A stretch of 47,036 nucleotides of DNA from the NCBI GenBank assembly GCA_005799025.1, contig SYHX01000051.1, forward strand, positions 1-47,036. Direction: 5' to 3'. Each line of letters opens with the position of its first letter. Position 1 is the stretch's first letter. Positions 1-7,754 of this stretch are shown in pieces. A program made the translations under genes and the position numbers. This DNA comes from Bacteroidota bacterium. GTDB lineage: Bacteria > Bacteroidota > Bacteroidia > UBA7662. The notes beneath the pieces were generated by a model. It made no database searches and was not told the origin of the DNA. It was given only the letters and a program-made list of their open reading frames with translations.

Positions 1-801
1 GCTGATGCCTTGCAACTGGGTCGCGAGGGTCCAGGGGCCGGATATTGTTGTAACACCAAGAGCACAGGTCCAGGCATCGTTCTGTCCGCCCACCGATTCC
101 TGCCAAACCAGGAAGCCTTGTTGGGTCCACCAGGACCAGCGGGGGTAGTTGCGGCCGGTGCGGACCTCCAACCAATAGGCGGGCATGTTGGTATGACGGG
201 CATTTTCGAGGCCTTTGCCAGATGTGGTTTTGATGCCCCAACCCAGGGTGACTGGGGTCCGGGAACCCAGGAAACGAGCCGGGACCTGCCAGCGGTTCAG
301 GATCCAAAGCTCGGAGGTATTGCGACCGCGGGGTTCCTCCCAACGAGCGTTGCGCAGGTCCCTCACTACGGTGTCGGTGGACCACCATTCGTAGGGGCGC
401 CAATGAACTTCCAGCGAGGCCTGGCCGGGAACCAAGGGCACGGAGAGGTTGAGCACGGGGTTAATGGTGTTTTCGCGGTGCGGCGAAACCCCGCGATGCC
501 ATTCCTGCGCCAGTTCCCCTTGCCATTTTCCGGTCAAGGCGATGCCCTTATGCAGTCCCCCCACCGCTTCGGGGAGGGCCAGGGCGTTGGGACCCATGTA
601 AGCAGGGGACCGGCGGATATAGTTCTGCCAGGAGGTGTAGCCGTCCCAATTCACGTTGCGGATCCAGAAGGCATAGGACAGCTGGGCCTGTGCCGGCTCG
701 ACGCCAAGGGACAGGTCCAAGAATAGACCCATAAGGGCCGCCAACAGGAACCCTGTACGTTTGGGGCTGGCCCCTCGAGTCCTTGGAAAACACCGAGTCA
801 T
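1..801 (-). CDS. Outer membrane protein of a Bacteroidota-specific hypothetical family, partial
   Basis: This open frame on the minus strand runs without a stop off the left edge, so the C-terminus is missing and the ORF track does not list it. The start is the ATG at 801. About 20 residues in there is a hydrophobic stretch (GFLLAALMGLFLDLSLG) ending near AQAQL, which reads as a Sec signal peptide. The mature part is rich in Trp, Tyr and Arg with alternating short strands, typical of a beta-barrel. The segment around residues 60-80 (YMGPNALALPE) and the later KTTSGKGLENARHT resemble a conserved but unnamed Bacteroidota outer membrane family that I recognise from memory only. It is divergent from the SDR at 848, with only 46 bases between them. 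Function is unknown. Confidence 0.75.
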   Translation of the reverse strand, partial: MTRCFPRTRGASPKRTGFLLAALMGLFLDLSLGVEPAQAQLSYAFWIRNVNWDGYTSWQNYIRRSPAYMGPNALALPEAVGGLHKGIALTGKWQGELAQEWHRGVSPHRENTINPVLNLSVPLVPGQASLEVHWRPYEWWSTDTVVRDLRNARWEEPRGRNTSELWILNRWQVPARFLGSRTPVTLGWGIKTTSGKGLENARHTNMPAYWLEVRTGRNYPRWSWWTQQGFLVWQESVGGQNDAWTCALGVTTISGPWTLATQLQGIS

Positions 802-835
802 CGCCCACGAAGTTAAGGCGCGGGCGATAGGGGCT

Positions 836-843
836 TACCTTTG
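836..843 (+). promoter_or_regulatory. Putative Bacteroidota -7 box (TACCTTTG) of the SDR/VOC operon
   Basis: TACCTTTG matches TAnnTTTG exactly and ends 4 bases before the ATG at 848. A start site 5-8 bases downstream would give a leaderless mRNA, or a short leader if the ATG at 866 is used. No clear -33 TTG is seen; the best upstream candidate is TTA. Confidence 0.4.
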
Positions 844-847
844 GGGA

Positions 848-1669
848 ATGAACAATGATGGAGCGATGAAGCAAGGGTCGGCGGACCCCGCCCAGCAAGG
901 CATCGTCATCACCGGGGCCAGCTCGGGCATCGGAGAGGCCTTGGCCTTGGAAGCCGCTCGGCGAGGTCATCCCCTGATCCTCTTGGCTCGACGCCTAGAC
1001 GAATTGGATCGGGTTGCTCAGCTTTGCCTTGCCCAAGGGTCGCCTCGTTGCCAAACCTTGCACCTGGATTTGGCCAACAACGATTCCATACAACATTGCG
1101 CCCAGCAAATTGTGGCCCTGGGATGGCCCTTGCACGGCCTCATCAACAACGCCGGTATCTCGCAGCGTTCCACCGCAAGAAATGCGGACGCTAATTCCGA
1201 ATTCCACCTCATGCAGGTGAATTACCTGGGGCCGGTACTTCTTACCAAAAATTTGTTACAGGCATTACCCAGCGGTGGCGGTATTCTGGTCATCTCCTCG
1301 GTGGTGGGGCTTTTCCCTTTCCCCCAGCGCTCCTCGTACGCCGCATCCAAACATGCTTTGCACGGCTACTTTGAGACCATGGCCCTCGAAGAAAAATCCA
1401 GACTCCGAATCACCATCGCCTGCCCCGGTCGGGTTCGCACTAACATATGCCTCAATGCTTTGACCTCCGATGGCCGCAGCCATAACACCATGGATCCCGG
1501 TCAAGTCGGGGGATTGGATCCCGCCCATTGTGCCCGGGTTATCTGGTCCGCTTGGCAAGCGAATCACAGGCGCGTTCTGGTGGCTCGAGGCGAAAAAGTT
1601 CTGTGGTGGTTGTACCGCTTCATCCCTTCCCTCTTTGACCGAGTGGCGCTCCGTGTCAGCCCGGTTTAA
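848..1669 (+). CDS. Short-chain dehydrogenase/reductase (classical SDR, COG0300-like)
   Basis: An NAD(P)-dependent oxidoreductase of about 273 residues with an unknown substrate. It has the Rossmann dinucleotide motif TGASSGIG near the N-terminus, the NNAG motif after strand 4, a catalytic Ser in VISSVVG and the active site YAASK. The C-terminal hydrophobic stretch (VLWWLYRFIPSLFDRV) recalls DHRS7-type SDRs, which associate with membranes. The ORF track starts at 761, but that extension overlaps the divergent outer membrane gene and has no SDR-like sequence; ATG 848 or ATG 866 is more likely. The VOC gene follows after 32 bases on the same strand. The same pairing is, as far as I recall, common in Bacteroidota, which suggests a shared but unassigned pathway. 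Confidence 0.88.
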   Translation: MNNDGAMKQGSADPAQQGIVITGASSGIGEALALEAARRGHPLILLARRLDELDRVAQLCLAQGSPRCQTLHLDLANNDSIQHCAQQIVALGWPLHGLINNAGISQRSTARNADANSEFHLMQVNYLGPVLLTKNLLQALPSGGGILVISSVVGLFPFPQRSSYAASKHALHGYFETMALEEKSRLRITIACPGRVRTNICLNALTSDGRSHNTMDPGQVGGLDPAHCARVIWSAWQANHRRVLVARGEKVLWWLYRFIPSLFDRVALRVSPV

Positions 1670-1701
1670 TCCCCCTTGACCCCCTAAAACACCTTGTTCT
1701 C

Positions 1702-2751
1702 ATGAGCACCCTTCCCTACCTTACCGGTATTCAACAAGCTGGCATCGGCGTCGCCGACTTGGAGGTCAGTTGGAAATGGTATCGCAAAGTCCTGGGGATG
1801 AACGTGCCGGTCTTTGACGATGCCGGTGTTGCAGAGCTTATGACACGTTACACCAACGGAATTCCCGAAGAGCGCAGGGCTGTTCTGGCCCTCAACATGG
1901 CCGGAGGAGGAGGGTTTGAAGTTTGGCAATACACCAACCGACTGCCGGTTGCCCCTGCCCAGTCGCCACGCTTGGGTGACCTGGGGATTTATGCCCTCAA
2001 AATCAAAGCCAAAAACGTCCCTGCCTTTCATGAACTTTTGGCGGCTCGTGGAATTGCCACACGACCCTTGGTGGAGGATCCGTTGGCCGAACGAACTTTT
2101 TGGATGAAGGACCCCTGGGGCAACCGTTTCCAATTGGTGCACGGTCAAAGTTGGTTTGATGCCGAACCGCTGGCCGTAGGCGGGGTCTGCGGAGCCGTCA
2201 TCGGGGTCAGCGATATGGACCGTGCCGTCGCCTTTTACACCCAGGTCCTGGGGATCAGGGAAATTGTGTACGATCGCAGCGGGGTCTTTGCGGATTTGCC
2301 CGAGGCGACCGAAGTCCGTCGCGTGCTCCTTCGCAAAGTGGGCGAAAATTTCGGAGCCTTTTCGCGGCTCCTGGGCAATACCCGCATCGAATTGATTCAA
2401 CGCCTGGATGGACAAGGCCTCAAAATCTTCGAAGGACGTTGTTGGGGAGACCGAGGCTTTATACACCTCTGCTTCGATGCCATTAACCTCGAAGGTCTCA
2501 AGAATCGAGCCGAATCCATGGACCATACCTTCACGGTGGACAGCGACCAAACCTTCCGTATGGGCAAAGCCAGTGGACGCTTCGCCTACCTGGAGGATCC
2601 CGACGGCACACTTATTGAATTGGTCGAAACCCACAAAGTTCCATTGTTCAAACCCCTAGGAATCTACCTGGACTTACAACGCCGAGGCATGTACAAAGTC
2701 CTGCCCGATTGGATGTTACGAATCATGGGTTGGTCCAAACGCAACGACTAA
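1702..2751 (+). CDS. Two-domain VOC (glyoxalase/dioxygenase superfamily) protein
   Basis: A 349-residue protein with two vicinal-oxygen-chelate domains, one at about residues 8-150 (GIQQAGIGVADLE ... DPWGNRFQLV) and one at about 160-320 (GAVIGVSDMDRAVAFY ... DPDGTLIELVE), the general layout of 4-hydroxyphenylpyruvate dioxygenase and extradiol dioxygenases. The usual metal-binding His at the first strand of each domain is not present (Gln/Ala and Cys/Gly there). Only the last module keeps a His (FIHLCFD) and Glu (IELVE). It may therefore be non-catalytic in its first half or bind a ligand in another way. It belongs to a conserved Bacteroidota family of unknown function and probably shares an operon with the upstream SDR. 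It converges on the acyltransferase, with a gap of 3 bases. Confidence 0.82.
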   Translation: MSTLPYLTGIQQAGIGVADLEVSWKWYRKVLGMNVPVFDDAGVAELMTRYTNGIPEERRAVLALNMAGGGGFEVWQYTNRLPVAPAQSPRLGDLGIYALKIKAKNVPAFHELLAARGIATRPLVEDPLAERTFWMKDPWGNRFQLVHGQSWFDAEPLAVGGVCGAVIGVSDMDRAVAFYTQVLGIREIVYDRSGVFADLPEATEVRRVLLRKVGENFGAFSRLLGNTRIELIQRLDGQGLKIFEGRCWGDRGFIHLCFDAINLEGLKNRAESMDHTFTVDSDQTFRMGKASGRFAYLEDPDGTLIELVETHKVPLFKPLGIYLDLQRRGMYKVLPDWMLRIMGWSKRND

Positions 2752-2754
2752 CGC

Positions 2755-3765
2755 TTAGGCTCCGCGACGAGCAAGCCAAGCGGTCAACGGCCAAAACATC
2801 AGGGCCGGCATCGACCATGCACCTATGAAATTCCATAAGACCAAACCCACCAAGGTCAAATACAGCGGATAGGTCACCATCAAAACCGCAAAAAGCACCG
2901 CATCAAAATGTACGGTATCGCGACAAAGGTTCATGATCCAGCTCCTAATGGGCCTGTACCACGGGGCGTGGAGCAGACGGGAAAGCAGAAGTAAAAATGG
3001 ACTTGTCACGGTCCCTTGAACCGATAAGCCCGATGCGGAATTTTGAAAAACCTCCTGCTCGTCGATGGCTTGAACAACGAGAGGAGACATCGCATCCTTC
3101 AACCAACGATTAAAACTCAGCAGCCAACGAGCGGTCTCGGCATCCGACATTTCCGAATGCAAAGACACTAATTCCATAGCGCCGGAGCTTCGCAATTCTT
3201 CCAAGAGATCCGCAGCCTGCACTGGTTTTCCGAAGCGCAAATCGGCTGCCTTGCCAGGCCCGTGGAAATGCCCGTAATTGATTCCCACTGGGACAATCTC
3301 CAAGGGAATCCCTGCCTGAACCGCTTGCAACACAAGACGCGCTGAACCTTTGGACAAAGGCCTTAGTTTCCATTCCTGAACGCACAATCCCTCAGAGAAA
3401 ATAATAATGGAATCATCGGACTTCCACCGTTCCAAACATAATTCAAAGGTTCCATAATTCTTACGCACATTCCCGAATCCCTCCCTATCCCTCCACACGG
3501 GCATCATTCGAAACTGGCTGCGGAGAAAACGATTGAATATAGGCGTAAAAGCATCTCCCCTTGCCAAAAAACCCAATTGGAATGGTACCACCGTTGCAAC
3601 CAAGATAGGGTCCAGAAACGAAGAAGGATGATTGGCACAAAAAATCCTGGGTTTGGCCTGCACGGTTGAATTCTTCCACTGTTCCGGGAAGTGATAAACC
3701 TTAAATGCACTGAAATAAAAATACCTACACCACCTTATCCACCCACAGAAAAACCAGTAGACCAT
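2755..3765 (-). CDS. 1-acyl-sn-glycerol-3-phosphate acyltransferase (PlsC/LPLAT family)
   Basis: A 336-residue membrane acyltransferase, probably transferring a fatty acyl group in phospholipid or related lipid synthesis at the inner membrane. The LPLAT motif I is NHPSSFLD (NHx4D) near residue 45, motif II covers RDREGFGN, motif III IIIFSEGLC, and motif IV appears as IVPVGINY. The C-terminus after about residue 270 holds hydrophobic segments (AVLFAVLMVTYPLYLTLVGLVLW and a second), so the protein is larger than the minimal 240-residue PlsC. It follows lepB by 20 bases on the same strand. The exact acyl acceptor cannot be read from the sequence. Confidence 0.88.
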   Translation of the reverse strand: MVYWFFCGWIRWCRYFYFSAFKVYHFPEQWKNSTVQAKPRIFCANHPSSFLDPILVATVVPFQLGFLARGDAFTPIFNRFLRSQFRMMPVWRDREGFGNVRKNYGTFELCLERWKSDDSIIIFSEGLCVQEWKLRPLSKGSARLVLQAVQAGIPLEIVPVGINYGHFHGPGKAADLRFGKPVQAADLLEELRSSGAMELVSLHSEMSDAETARWLLSFNRWLKDAMSPLVVQAIDEQEVFQNSASGLSVQGTVTSPFLLLLSRLLHAPWYRPIRSWIMNLCRDTVHFDAVLFAVLMVTYPLYLTLVGLVLWNFIGAWSMPALMFWPLTAWLARRGA

Positions 3766-3785
3766 GGCCTATGATCTTCAATGTG

Positions 3786-4916
3786 TTACAAAGAAGAAAC
3801 CGAACTGAACAAACGCTTCCAACGCACTTTGGACAAGAATGACTCCTGATAGTCCAAACTGAGCCAGACCATCACGGCTTTGCCCACCACATGGTCCTCA
3901 GGTACGAATCCCCAATACCGTGAATCTAACGAATTGTGCCGATTATCCCCCATCATCCAATAATAATTCATCCTAAAGGTGTACGAATCTGTGTCCTTCC
4001 CGTTGATCCAAATCTTGCCGGCGCGGACCTCCACCTTGTTGCCCTCGTAGACCTCGATCGCCCTGCGATATATGGTCAAATTATGGGTGTCCAAGGGCAT
4101 ACGCATCCCCGCGGCGGGGATCACCACCGGACCGTATTGATCAATGTTCCACGGATATTGCGCATAGTGAGGAAAGACTTCCTCGGTGAACATTTGGGCC
4201 GGGGCGGTATAAGGCTCTATAATCCTCACGTTCACAAAGTTTTTCATCTTGGCGGCATTCTCCTTGGTCAGACTGAAAATAAAATCTCCCTGCGCGGTCA
4301 CTTGCCCCCCTTCGCTCACATCCATCTTGCGTAATACCAATGGGTTAAATCCGTTACCATCGGTTTGCAAATAGTAACGATGCTGGCTGTTCCTGGGCTC
4401 ATCCACCAAGCGCCCGTTGATATACAAGGCCCGGTCCACCAGACGCAGGGTATCGCCAGGAATACCGACGCAACGTTTGATATAATTGTCGCGCTTGTCC
4501 ACCGGACGCGTATCATCCATCGGGTAATTGAAAACCACTACATCGTTGTTACGGATCTTGCTCCAACCCCATAGTCGGTGATAACCCATAGAAGGCTTTT
4601 CTAAATAGGAAGGACCGCCCAACAGCGGCATAGTGTTATGGGCCAAAGGGAAAGCCAATAAAGTCATCGGGAAGCGAGGGCCGTAACTCAATTTGCTCAC
4701 AAAAAGAAAATCCCCGACCATCAGGCTTTTCTCCATCGAAGGGGTCGGAATCGTGTAGGCCTCCACCACAAATGTTCGAATAAGGGTCGCTACCACCACC
4801 GCAAAGACAATGGCCTCCAGCCATTCCCTAGCCTTGGACTTGGTCCTGACGGGAGTCGCTTTGCCGGATTCAGGGGAACTTGAATTATTCTCTGGACGAA
4901 ATGGATTCTGATTCAT
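3786..4916 (-). CDS. lepB: Signal peptidase I
   Basis: A 376-residue leader peptidase that cleaves signal peptides of secreted and outer membrane proteins at the periplasmic face of the inner membrane. One N-terminal membrane segment (WLEAIVFAVVVATLIRTFVV) leads into the nucleophile box IPTPSMEKSL with Ser60. The general-base Lys147 is in DNYIKRCVGIPGD, and the C-terminal GDNRHNSLDSRYWG box is intact. The insert between the Lys box and the GDNR box is long, as is usual in Bacteroidota. The ORF track extends the frame to 5096, but that extension overlaps the DUF2231 gene and carries no signal-peptidase sequence, so ATG 4916 is chosen. Confidence 0.96.
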   Translation of the reverse strand: MNQNPFRPENNSSSPESGKATPVRTKSKAREWLEAIVFAVVVATLIRTFVVEAYTIPTPSMEKSLMVGDFLFVSKLSYGPRFPMTLLAFPLAHNTMPLLGGPSYLEKPSMGYHRLWGWSKIRNNDVVVFNYPMDDTRPVDKRDNYIKRCVGIPGDTLRLVDRALYINGRLVDEPRNSQHRYYLQTDGNGFNPLVLRKMDVSEGGQVTAQGDFIFSLTKENAAKMKNFVNVRIIEPYTAPAQMFTEEVFPHYAQYPWNIDQYGPVVIPAAGMRMPLDTHNLTIYRRAIEVYEGNKVEVRAGKIWINGKDTDSYTFRMNYYWMMGDNRHNSLDSRYWGFVPEDHVVGKAVMVWLSLDYQESFLSKVRWKRLFSSVSSL

Positions 4917-4942
4917 GAAAAAATTTTTATTTTTTGAGATAT

Positions 4943-5398
4943 TTATGGGGATGGTTTGACGCCAATTCCAAATTCGTAAACCAAGAGCCCCCCCATCCAT
5001 GACCCCACCGTGAGCAGGACCATGATCACGGTGAAAGCGCCCCAATAGATGCGATGCTCCTGCATGTTCATGGCTTTGGCCCGCAGCGTTCTCCACATGG
5101 CCATAAGGGTTGCCAATGCACCGTTCAGGTAGCCCATCAACTCATGCCTTTCCAGCCAATCGTGAGCTGCCTGCACCATGGGTTGCCTTTGAGTTTGCCC
5201 CAAAGCCTCCTCTCCAAGGCTGCCGCTAATCATCGCCAAAGCCAAAGCCGGAATGGCTGCGACTAGCATAATTCTCGACAAAAATTCCCACGAATCAGAT
5301 TGCAAACCAATTCGGGGATGCATACGTGCAGTTTCGGCCAACCATGCGCCGGCAAGGAAAGCGATGGGGAAATGAACCAAGGCGGGGTGCCAAACCAT
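4943..5398 (-). CDS. DUF2231-like membrane protein
   Basis: A small integral membrane protein of about 151 residues. It starts MVWHPALVHFPIAFLAG, the N-terminal HPxxVHFPIA signature of DUF2231 proteins. There are four predicted hydrophobic segments (about residues 10-25, 45-65, 90-110 and 125-145) and conserved His in the first and third, as in heme-binding-like four-helix bundles. The ORF track frame reaches 5656, but it then overlaps ybaB and has no family sequence; a GTG at 5425 is an alternative start. It sits between ybaB and lepB in a co-directional run. The molecular role of the family is not known to me. Confidence 0.75.
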   Translation of the reverse strand: MVWHPALVHFPIAFLAGAWLAETARMHPRIGLQSDSWEFLSRIMLVAAIPALALAMISGSLGEEALGQTQRQPMVQAAHDWLERHELMGYLNGALATLMAMWRTLRAKAMNMQEHRIYWGAFTVIMVLLTVGSWMGGLLVYEFGIGVKPSP

Positions 5399-5445
5399 TC
5401 GATCGAGAATCAGGGGATTTACCTTTTGGAACGACGCCTTGAGGA

Positions 5446-5781
5446 TTAGGAAAGGAATTTCGACAAATCCAAACCAGGAATATTGGGAATCAAACCCTCG
5501 GTGGATTTTTTGAAAAGTTCTTTGTGGGTACGGTGGGCTTCCCGCAATGCGGCATCCACCGTGGAGGCCAATAACGCGTCCAAGACGGTAGCATTTTCGG
5601 GATTCAGGGAAGATGGCAGGGTCTTGATGGAAACGATTTTTTTGTTGGCGGTGCACACCACTTCTACCTCCCCGTTTTCGGAGCGTTGGGTCACCTCAAT
5701 ACGGTCACATTGGTTCCGGACATCCTCGACAGCCTCTTTGAGCTTGCCAATTTTGTCCATCATTCCAAACAAATCAAACAT
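5446..5781 (-). CDS. ybaB: YbaB/EbfC nucleoid-associated protein
   Basis: A small 111-residue dimeric DNA-binding protein of the YbaB/EbfC family. The N-terminal helix (MFDLFGMMDKIGKLKEA) is followed by three beta strands (IEVTQRSENGEVEVVCTANKKIVSIKTLP) and a C-terminal helix, the tweezer-like YbaB fold. The N-terminal helix lacks the Met/Gln-rich stretch of the proteobacterial proteins. In many bacteria ybaB sits beside dnaX and recR; here it lies between the Ldh2-type dehydrogenase and the DUF2231 gene, the usual kind of Bacteroidota context. It is probably transcribed from an upstream promoter of the minus-strand run, as only 54 bases separate it from the preceding gene. Confidence 0.9.
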   Translation of the reverse strand: MFDLFGMMDKIGKLKEAVEDVRNQCDRIEVTQRSENGEVEVVCTANKKIVSIKTLPSSLNPENATVLDALLASTVDAALREAHRTHKELFKKSTEGLIPNIPGLDLSKFLS

Positions 5782-5835
5782 GATGCAGGGGGTTTAGTTC
5801 GCAAATTACGGCTCATGAACGTACAATCGGCCCTA

Positions 5836-6942
5836 TTATTGACCGGGAGCCAGGAGATCCATCGAGTCCCCCAAATCCACAAGGGCCTTGAGCCCTTCTT
5901 TGGTGTAGGGAATCCCTTCCACAAGGCGTTTGGAACGCTGCTCCCACTCGGGCATGCCGTGCAGCACAAGACCTGCATCATGGAAGACCTGAGACCATCG
6001 TTCCATCCGTTGCCTATACACTTCATTGTCCATCAAGGCCTCGATGGCCAAGGCCCCAAAAGCATGCCCTATGCCAGGTCCAGGCCCACCAGTGGCAGGT
6101 TCCAAGAAATCCACAAAAGGCGGAACCCAAGGGCCGAAGGCAGCGCCACTCAACAAACCCGACCACAAATCCACCAAGGCACCCAGCCCGTACCCTTTGT
6201 GAACACCGCCCTCCGAGGTCGAACCCAAAGGCAGCAAGGCTCCACCTACTTGGAGCGCCCCTGGGCTGTTGGTCTCATGACCAGCTTGGTCCGTTGCCCA
6301 ACCCAAGGGAATCGCTTGCCCTGCAGCAGCGGCCAATTCCAATTTACCATTGGATGCTGCCGAGGTTGCCATGTCCAACACCCAAGGAGGATGATGGCCC
6401 GCAGAAGGGAAGGCATAACACAAGGGATTGGTGCCTAAGATTCGCTTGTTCGATCCCAAGGGGGACACTAGCGGGGAGGCATTAGTCATGGCCCATCCCA
6501 CCATGCCACGACCCGCCGCAACCAACGCGTGTTCTGCCGCAATACCAAAATGATTGGAATTGCGAACCAATACCTGGGCCGTACCGTACCGGCCCGCCAA
6601 TTCTACCGCCTTCTCCATGGCCACTTGGCCCGCCACCAACCCCAAGGCACCATCGGCATCCAACACCGCCACCGCAGACATTCTTTGGGTCCACCGCCAT
6701 TGAGGATCTGGATTGATACGTCCTTTGCGCCACAAACGCACATAGCCGGGCAAGCGGGCAACGCCATGAGAATCAATGCCTTTGAGGTCTGCCGCCACAA
6801 GCAACGCCGCCGCCATCCTGGCGTGGTCCTCGCTGCAACCAATGCGAAGAAAAACTTCCTTGACCCAACCTTTCAAAGCCTCCACAGACCAATACCCTTC
6901 AATTTCGCGAAGAGGTTTGGTTGAATCCGAAGAAGTTTGCAT
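5836..6942 (-). CDS. Ldh2-family malate/L-lactate (2-hydroxyacid) dehydrogenase
   Basis: A 368-residue NAD(P)-dependent oxidoreductase of the Ldh2/MDH2 (ComC, YlbC, AllD) family, which is unrelated to classical Rossmann lactate dehydrogenases. The family landmarks are GIDSHGVARLPGY near residue 60, NSNHFGIAAEHAL near 130, MTNASPLVSPLG and GTNPLCYAFP, followed by a Gly-rich stretch GGVHKGYGLGALVD. It oxidises a 2-hydroxy acid such as malate, lactate, sulfolactate or ureidoglycolate; the exact substrate cannot be told. It follows a LutA-like Fe-S protein by 21 bases and an MFS transporter, so uptake and oxidation of a hydroxy acid is a reasonable inference. Confidence 0.88.
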   Translation of the reverse strand: MQTSSDSTKPLREIEGYWSVEALKGWVKEVFLRIGCSEDHARMAAALLVAADLKGIDSHGVARLPGYVRLWRKGRINPDPQWRWTQRMSAVAVLDADGALGLVAGQVAMEKAVELAGRYGTAQVLVRNSNHFGIAAEHALVAAGRGMVGWAMTNASPLVSPLGSNKRILGTNPLCYAFPSAGHHPPWVLDMATSAASNGKLELAAAAGQAIPLGWATDQAGHETNSPGALQVGGALLPLGSTSEGGVHKGYGLGALVDLWSGLLSGAAFGPWVPPFVDFLEPATGGPGPGIGHAFGALAIEALMDNEVYRQRMERWSQVFHDAGLVLHGMPEWEQRSKRLVEGIPYTKEGLKALVDLGDSMDLLAPGQ

Positions 6943-6963
6943 AGGGGAGGCGGCCTCGGGATT

Positions 6964-7737
6964 TTATTCCTTCAAACCCTGCGCAAGCACCTGTGCGATA
7001 TGCAGGCTACGAACCCCAGCCATTTGACGGTCGGCATAGGCCTGCAAATGCATCAGACAGGACAAGTCCGCGCTGAGCAAATATTCCGCCCCGGTTGTTG
7101 CATAATGTTGAATTTTCTGATCGGCCATCGCAGTTGATATGCCCTCAAACTTGACCGCGAAGGTGCCTCCAAAGCCGCAGCAGGTCTCCCCGTCCGGGAG
7201 TTCAATCAATTCAAGCCCTTGAACTTGGGCCAAAATGTCCCTAACCTGGGATCGAATCCCGCATTCCCTCAAGGCCGAACATGCATCGTGGTAAGAAACC
7301 TTGTGGGGAAAATTAAAATTCAACGCCTTGAAACGAGGATGCGCATGCACAAATTCCACCCATTCATAAACTCTGGGACGTATGGCCTGCCAATCCGAAG
7401 CGCTTTGGCTATCTGCAGATAACAAATCTCCGTACGCATTGCGAATCATCCCTGTGCAGGAACTCGAGAGCAAGACCACCGGCCGAGGCACCCCGTTCTT
7501 GGCCGGGGCAAAGTCACGCAACCACTTGCAGGCCACAGGCTTAGCCTCCTCCCAAAATCCAGCATTGTACGCTGGCTGCCCGCAACATGTTTGACCAGGT
7601 GGGCAATACACCGTACAACCCAAAGCTTCCAATACCTTCACTGCCGCGAATGCCGCCTCCGGATAAAACTGATCCACAAAACAAGGCACAAAGAAATCCA
7701 CTTCAACGCCAAAGTCACCAAAGTCCATACCGTTCAT
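6964..7737 (-). CDS. LutA/YkgE-type (Fe-S)-binding CCG-domain protein
   Basis: A 257-residue protein with two cysteine-rich CCG domains. The first contains CFVDQFYP, TCCGQPAYNAG and SSSCTGMI; the second contains YHDACSALRECG, TCCGFGGTFAVKF and a Cys in DLSCLMH. This is the layout of LutA of L-lactate oxidation and of the C-terminus of GlcF and heterodisulfide reductase HdrB. LutA normally works with LutB and LutC, and neither is visible here. It is followed by an Ldh2-type dehydrogenase and preceded by an MFS transporter, a context suggesting 2-hydroxyacid metabolism. ATG at 7728 is an alternative start. Confidence 0.9.
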   Translation of the reverse strand: MNGMDFGDFGVEVDFFVPCFVDQFYPEAAFAAVKVLEALGCTVYCPPGQTCCGQPAYNAGFWEEAKPVACKWLRDFAPAKNGVPRPVVLLSSSCTGMIRNAYGDLLSADSQSASDWQAIRPRVYEWVEFVHAHPRFKALNFNFPHKVSYHDACSALRECGIRSQVRDILAQVQGLELIELPDGETCCGFGGTFAVKFEGISTAMADQKIQHYATTGAEYLLSADLSCLMHLQAYADRQMAGVRSLHIAQVLAQGLKE

Positions 7738-7754
7738 AAAATCACTCTTTTTCT

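Noticed and set aside
10-726. 238-residue plus-strand ORF at the left edge
   Set aside because: It is the antisense shadow of the outer membrane protein; it is rich in Gly/Pro with no domain.
548-970. 140-residue minus ORF crossing 801
   Set aside because: Different frame from the true barrel gene, overlaps the SDR start, low-complexity composition, no homology signs.
4917-5096. N-terminal extension of lepB in the ORF track
   Set aside because: Overlaps the DUF2231 gene and has no signal peptidase similarity; ATG 4916 gives a normal start before the membrane anchor.
5686-6438. 250-residue plus ORF opposite ybaB and the Ldh2-type gene
   Set aside because: Antisense shadow; both real genes have clear motifs on the other strand.
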